In this document: positions 5,909-9,201 of the stretch, piece by piece
How positions within the stretch are numbered: position 1 is the first letter of the stretch
Layout: each line of letters opens with the position of its first letter
Assembly: GCA_005879015.1 (NCBI GenBank)
Contig: VBMC01000023.1
Coordinates: forward strand, 1-9,201
From: Methanobacteriota archaeon
GTDB lineage: Archaea; Thermoplasmatota; Thermoplasmata; RBG-16-68-12
Reading direction: 5' to 3'
DNA: 9,201 nt
Notes under the pieces: generated by a model
Told to the model about the DNA's origin: nothing
The model's input: the letters and a program-made list of their open reading frames with translations, nothing else
Databases searched by the model: none
Position numbers and translations under genes: made by a program

Positions 5909-7379
5909 ATCCATGGCGGCGGTCTTCGGACCTCCCGGGCCGACGTTGTCCCGCAGCGCGTTGGTGCATGACCCGTTCGATCGGGAAGCCTTCGAGGAGG
6001 TGCTGCCGCGGGCCCCGGGCCTCCGGCTCCTCCTGGAAACGTCGACGGACCCGGGGACGAAAGACCTCGCCTTCGACCTGTTCTGTTCGTTCTACAAATA
6101 TTTCGTGAAGCTTCTGCCGGCCGACCAAGTGATCGAAGAGCGCCGCGGTCACCGGGACCTCCTGGATCGCGCCCTCGGACTGCGCGAGCATGAGAAGCTT
6201 CGCGCGTGGACGAGGCTGAAGTCCGCGGAGACCGCGTTGGCCACGGAGCTCGTCCTGGACCTCCTCTTGATCAAGCCCGCCGCGGGACCTGAGAAGGAGC
6301 GCGCCCCGACTCCTGAAGCCGGGACGTCTCCCGAGGACGCGACCGCAGCGGAGGCCTCCACCGAACGCCTCCGAGAGGTCTTGCGCGATGTCCGGGAGGA
6401 CCTCGAGGGCGCCGTCGAACTCGTCGCCGCCTGGTCGGCGGGACCTGGAGAGGAGACGCGCCTACCCCCGGGGATGAAACTCCAGCTGATGCGGAATCTG
6501 GTCCGGAATCCGCGGCTCCGGCGGATCGCCCGCTTGTTCGGCCGCTATCGTCGGATGGGTCTGGCGGATCGGGAGGCGAAGGCCCTCCTCGCGAGCGAGG
6601 AGGTCGTCGACTTCGTCCAGGGCGGCGAGGTCGCGCGGGCGCTCGCGGCGGAACTCGCGAACTTCGCGATGCGGGAGCGGGAGGACCTGTTCTACTCGAA
6701 GGTCGTGCAGCACCAACTCCTGACGTACGAACTGTGGCAGCGCCACGAACGGCCACGACCCGTGTACCTCTGCCTCGACAATTCGGGCAGCATGTCGGGC
6801 GAGAAAGAGGTGTGGGCCAAGGCCTCGGCGCTGGCGCTCGCCCACATGGCCTTAGAGCACGGTCGATCGGTCGAGATCGTCCTGTTCGGCGATGCGGCGG
6901 ATCCTCTGCGGGTCGTGCCGCTCGATCCTCGCGACAAGGGACCGATACGGCTCGAGAAGGTGCTCGATGTGGCATCGTACTTCCTCGGAGGCGGGACGGA
7001 TTTCCAGAAACCTCTCTCCCACGTGCTCGACACGATCCTGGCGGGACACGAGGCATCCGGCAATGACCTCCTGTTCGTCTCCGACGGTCTGTGTCCGTTG
7101 CCCGAAGCGTTCGTCCGTCGATTCCTCGAGGCGAAGGGACGCCACAACATCCGGCTCACGACGGTCGTGATCGGTGGAGAGGCGTTCAGCCTCGCTCCGA
7201 TCTCGGATTCCGTGCATCGCTTGGAGGACGACCTCGAGGCGGGCGACCAGCTCGCGGCCCAGTTCGCGTCCACGTTCCTGGAGCGGGCCTCCGATCCGGG
7301 ATTGCGGCCCCGAGCGCGTCCTCGGGCGACTCGAGCCCAGCCCTTGGTTTTCGACCACTTCCTTCCAGAGGAGCCCTAG
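5901..7379 (+). CDS. ViaA-like von Willebrand factor A (VWA) domain protein, partner of the AAA+ ATPase
   Basis: A 492-aa cytoplasmic protein of the ViaA/CoxE type expected to work with the RavA-like ATPase encoded just upstream. The N-terminal part (about 20-280) is helical, with a low-complexity acidic/Pro/Ala linker near 127-153 and a segment PRLRRIARLFGRYRRMG (204-220) typical of ViaA-like proteins. The VWA domain spans about 286-445. Its metal-ion-dependent adhesion site is complete: DNSGS with Asp293, Ser295 and Ser297, Thr366 in GGGTDF, and Asp395 in VSDGL. The last 45 residues are Arg/Pro-rich and probably disordered. The ATG at 5901 overlaps the upstream stop codon region by 8 nt, indicating translational coupling; ATG at 5913 is an alternative. 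In E. coli RavA-ViaA acts on respiratory complexes and influences aminoglycoside sensitivity; the client here is unknown. Confidence 0.88.
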   Translation: MGRSMAAVFGPPGPTLSRSALVHDPFDREAFEEVLPRAPGLRLLLETSTDPGTKDLAFDLFCSFYKYFVKLLPADQVIEERRGHRDLLDRALGLREHEKLRAWTRLKSAETALATELVLDLLLIKPAAGPEKERAPTPEAGTSPEDATAAEASTERLREVLRDVREDLEGAVELVAAWSAGPGEETRLPPGMKLQLMRNLVRNPRLRRIARLFGRYRRMGLADREAKALLASEEVVDFVQGGEVARALAAELANFAMREREDLFYSKVVQHQLLTYELWQRHERPRPVYLCLDNSGSMSGEKEVWAKASALALAHMALEHGRSVEIVLFGDAADPLRVVPLDPRDKGPIRLEKVLDVASYFLGGGTDFQKPLSHVLDTILAGHEASGNDLLFVSDGLCPLPEAFVRRFLEAKGRHNIRLTTVVIGGEAFSLAPISDSVHRLEDDLEAGDQLAAQFASTFLERASDPGLRPRARPRATRAQPLVFDHFLPEEP

Positions 7380-7412
7380 GCGGCTTGGTGGCGGCTTCGT
7401 TGCGGGCGGCAA

Positions 7413-7604
7413 CTACTGCGTTGGATTCGCCCATGCGAGGAAGAAGCCCACCCCGAATATGATGAACGTCAATCCGAGGGCGATCAACGATTCGCCGTTT
7501 TGGCTGATCTGAGGTCGCGGCGGTTCGATTACCGCCCCAAGCGCAAGGAGGACGAGCCCGACGAGGAGGACTCCCGCGGCAACCAGCGGAGCTTTCGTTT
7601 CCAT
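7413..7604 (-). CDS. Small membrane protein with two transmembrane segments, 63 aa
   Basis: I do not recognise a family. The 63-aa product has two hydrophobic spans, about residues 6-26 and 40-58, joined by a short polar loop containing EPPRPQISQNGES. A helical hairpin with both ends on the same side is likely. Translation should be strong: GAGGTGATC (minus strand, 7615-7607) is an extended match to the anti-Shine-Dalgarno end of 16S rRNA just before the ATG at 7604. The gene starts 4 nt after the stop of the upstream membrane-protein gene, so the two form one transcript. It is convergent with the VWA gene, whose stop is 33 nt away. Function is unknown; small subunit or accessory membrane component are both possible. 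Confidence 0.72.
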   Translation of the reverse strand: METKAPLVAAGVLLVGLVLLALGAVIEPPRPQISQNGESLIALGLTFIIFGVGFFLAWANPTQ

Positions 7605-7606
7605 GA

Positions 7607-7615
7607 GATCACCTC
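7607..7615 (-). promoter_or_regulatory. Extended Shine-Dalgarno site for the 63-aa membrane protein
   Basis: GAGGTGATC on the minus strand, two nt from the ATG at 7604, with the GAGGTG core at about five nt. It overlaps the stop codon of the upstream gene and decides the start. It contrasts with the leaderless starts of first-in-operon genes in this window. Confidence 0.7.
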
Positions 7616-8244
7616 ACTCCGACCCCGGCGCTTGATCTCCATGTGCTCCGCGAGCCGCTTACGAGCGTGGGTGAGAACAGCAGGCCGAGGTTCACTCCGT
7701 AGATTGTGTGCCAGAGCAAGTTCGTGAGATTTGCTTGGATCCCATAGAAAGCGAAACACGATAGGAACGGACCGACTCCGCACGGAGCTCCGAGTCCGGA
7801 CGGCGGCGGCGCGGTCAAGAACGGGCCCAACAGCGGTCCGATTAAGAGGGGCATCCAGAAGGCCGAGCTAATAATCCACAGTACGACGCCCCAGATGACG
7901 CCCTTCACATAGTTGTTTATCGGCGTCAGCGCTCGAAGTGGTTTAACAAAGCGCCCGATCGCGGGATGGAAGATGAGCGCGAAGATGACGCCCCAGATGA
8001 TTCCACTGGTGTAATGGATGATCCCTCCGATGGCGAAATTGATGGCGGGGTTCGCGAATCCGTAGCCCAGGCCCAAAACAAGATATCCGTTCAGGTTGTT
8101 GAAATCGAACTTGGGCAATCGCGCCCCGTCGAACCAGAGCCCCGCCATCGTGGCCACATGCGTCGCGATGAACGCGGAGATCACCGCGCTCTTCCCCGCG
8201 TTCCTGCCAATCAGATACTTAAAGCCGGAGTCCGACTCTTCCAT
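7609..8244 (-). CDS. Multi-pass membrane protein, 211 aa, unknown function
   Basis: I do not recognise a characterised family. The 211-aa protein has about four to five hydrophobic segments: roughly 17-37, 53-73 and 78-94 (GIIWGVIFALIFHPAI), 113-140 (VKGVIWGVVLWIISSAFWMP), and 160-190, the last containing LLWHTIYGVNLGLLF. The alternating IIWGV/VIWGV segments and the WHTIYG end are reminiscent of small uncharacterised archaeal four-helix membrane proteins (DUF6789-like), a tentative resemblance. A Gly/Pro-rich loop (about 141-160) contains two nearby Cys residues (155, 163). The ATG at 8244 is preferred to the one at 8313: a strong TATA element lies just upstream of it and GGGGGAGG immediately precedes it, while residues before it are not family-like. 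It is divergent from the aldehyde dehydrogenase and co-transcribed with the 63-aa membrane protein. Confidence 0.75.
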   Translation of the reverse strand: MEESDSGFKYLIGRNAGKSAVISAFIATHVATMAGLWFDGARLPKFDFNNLNGYLVLGLGYGFANPAINFAIGGIIHYTSGIIWGVIFALIFHPAIGRFVKPLRALTPINNYVKGVIWGVVLWIISSAFWMPLLIGPLLGPFLTAPPPSGLGAPCGVGPFLSCFAFYGIQANLTNLLWHTIYGVNLGLLFSPTLVSGSRSTWRSSAGVGVR

Positions 8245-8275
8245 GGCCTCCCCCGGGCGGGGACGGCTGGCTATA

Positions 8276-8283
8276 TTATATAA
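8276..8283 (-). promoter_or_regulatory. TATA box for the membrane-protein pair
   Basis: The minus strand reads TTATATAA followed by TATAG, the most AT-rich patch in the window. It predicts a transcript start near 8253 and a leader of about nine nt holding a GGGGAGG before the ATG at 8244, so this gene may not be fully leaderless. Confidence 0.6.
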
Positions 8284-8380
8284 CCTTTCGGAAGGCGGGC
8301 GGCCTCCTAGCACCGAGGGCGTGGCTCATCGGGCTCCAACGACCGCGGCCACGGCTCCGCGCTCCGGATCGACGCAACCT

Positions 8381-8388
8381 CTTTACCA
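8381..8388 (+). promoter_or_regulatory. Weak TATA-like element for the aldehyde dehydrogenase gene
   Basis: CTTTACCA is centred 27-28 nt before the ATG at 8412. The sequence is a poor consensus match, but the spacing equals that of the other first-in-transcript genes and no Shine-Dalgarno site precedes the ATG. Confidence 0.4.
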
Positions 8389-8411
8389 TCGGCTTCCCTG
8401 TGTCAGCCTCC

Positions 8412-9201
8412 ATGACCGACGTCGAGAGTCGGGGCCTCTTCATTCGCGGCGGATTCGTCCCGTCTTCCTCGGGCAAGACCTTTCCGGTCTACGATCCGCA
8501 CACCGACGAGGTCTACGCGAAGGTCGCGGAAGCGGGGACGGCCGACGTCGACGCGGCCGTCGACGCGGCGCGGGAAGCCTTCGACGGACCTTGGAGCGCT
8601 CTCGCGCCGAAGGACCGCGGACGGCTCCTGCTGAAGCTCGCGCGGATGATCCAGGAGCACGGGGAGGCCCTGGCCCAGGTCGAGGCGAGGAACTCCGGCC
8701 ATCCGATCCGCGACGTGCGTCGATTCGACCTCGTGCGGACCGTCGACTGGTTCGAATATTTCGGAGGCATGGCGACGAAGGTCCAGGGCGACGTGATCCC
8801 GTCCTCGTTCAAGGGAGTTCTGAACTACACCTTGCGGGAGCCGCTCGGCGTCGTCGGCCAGATCGTCCCCTGGAATTTTCCCCTCATGTTCGTCGCCTGG
8901 AACATCGCCCCGGCCCTCGCCGCGGGGAACACGGTCGTCCTGAAACCGGCCGAATACACGCCGATGAGCGCCATCGAGGTGGCCCGGCTCTCCGCCGACG
9001 CGGGCTTTCCTCCGGGGACAATCAATGTCGTTCCCGGAAAAGGCTCGGTGGCCGGAGCGAGGCTCGCCCGCCATCCGGATGTCGCGAAGATCTGCTTCAC
9101 CGGATCCGTCGAGGTGGGACAGGATATCATCCGGGCCGGAGCCGACACGCTGAAGAAACCCCTCCTGGAACTCGGCGGGAAAGGACCGAACATCGTCTTC
9201 G
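8412..9201 (+). CDS. NAD(P)-dependent aldehyde dehydrogenase, C-terminus outside window (candidate 4-hydroxymuconic semialdehyde dehydrogenase)
   Basis: A soluble aldehyde dehydrogenase oxidising an aldehyde to a carboxylate. The visible 263 residues cover the cofactor-binding domain. PWNFPL holds the oxyanion Asn155, LKPAE holds Lys178 for the cofactor ribose, FTGSVEVG (229-236) is the Rossmann-type glycine motif, and LELGGKGPN holds the general base Glu253. The catalytic Cys would lie about 30-40 residues further and is outside the window. The start (MTDVESRGLFIRGGF) matches the usual family N-terminus and has a TATA-like element 27 nt upstream. The family is certain. Because a hydroquinone dioxygenase and a maleylacetate reductase lie nearby, this enzyme may convert 4-hydroxymuconic semialdehyde to maleylacetate. 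That is contextual inference, since sequence alone also fits betaine-aldehyde-type or other broad-substrate members. Confidence 0.92.
   Translation, partial: MTDVESRGLFIRGGFVPSSSGKTFPVYDPHTDEVYAKVAEAGTADVDAAVDAAREAFDGPWSALAPKDRGRLLLKLARMIQEHGEALAQVEARNSGHPIRDVRRFDLVRTVDWFEYFGGMATKVQGDVIPSSFKGVLNYTLREPLGVVGQIVPWNFPLMFVAWNIAPALAAGNTVVLKPAEYTPMSAIEVARLSADAGFPPGTINVVPGKGSVAGARLARHPDVAKICFTGSVEVGQDIIRAGADTLKKPLLELGGKGPNIVF

Noticed and set aside
4763..5914. Long open frame of about 383 codons on the minus strand opposite the AAA+ ATPase
   Set aside because: It exactly mirrors the ATPase gene with intact Walker motifs on the other strand; the translation shows no family features.
7399..7413. Small hairpin GTTGC-GGGCG-GCAAC between the convergent VWA and membrane-protein genes as a terminator
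   Set aside because: The stem is only 5 bp, no T-tract follows on either strand, and archaeal terminators depend mainly on T-runs.
8245..8313. N-terminal extension of the 211-aa membrane protein to an ATG at 8313
   Set aside because: The extension would be translated across the TATA element itself and its residues are low-quality polar sequence; 8244 fits the promoter.

Overview
The window looks like a piece of a high-GC archaeal chromosome. The main evidence is promoter architecture. Four first-in-transcript genes have a TATA-like element centred about 27 nt upstream of the start codon, which is the geometry of an archaeal leaderless transcript. Genes inside transcripts (3062, 7604) instead carry Shine-Dalgarno sequences. 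Gene content and style would suit a Thermoplasmatota-type archaeon, but the exact lineage is a guess. Almost every base is coding; no intergenic stretch exceeds about 185 nt, and I see no RNA genes, IS elements or CRISPR arrays.

Layout. (1) 1-530, minus: secreted or membrane-anchored blue-copper (cupredoxin) protein, cut by the window edge. (2) 716-1723, plus: maleylacetate reductase with an internal gap relative to its family. (3) 1726-2457, minus: HAD-family hydrolase, convergent with the reductase. (4) 2586-4045, plus: two cupin proteins that I read as the small and large subunits of a type II hydroquinone 1,2-dioxygenase (PnpCD/HapCD type), followed by an unknown 108-aa ORF (4074-4400). 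(5) 4470-7379, plus: an 81-aa basic protein whose promoter is covered by a perfect 10-bp inverted repeat, then a RavA-like MoxR AAA+ ATPase and a ViaA-like VWA protein. (6) 7413-8244, minus: two small membrane proteins in one transcript. (7) 8412-9201, plus: an aldehyde dehydrogenase, cut by the window end.

How they fit together. In bacterial p-nitrophenol and 4-hydroxyacetophenone degradation, hydroquinone is cleaved by PnpCD/HapCD to 4-hydroxymuconic semialdehyde. An aldehyde dehydrogenase oxidises this to maleylacetate, and maleylacetate reductase gives 3-oxoadipate. All three enzyme classes occur here within 9 kb, so the window plausibly encodes an archaeal hydroquinone ring-cleavage route. 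The enzyme families are well supported; the pathway as a unit is inference. The RavA/ViaA-type pair lies between the dioxygenase and dehydrogenase genes and may be a chaperone or metal-centre maturation module, possibly controlled through the palindromic promoter in front of it.
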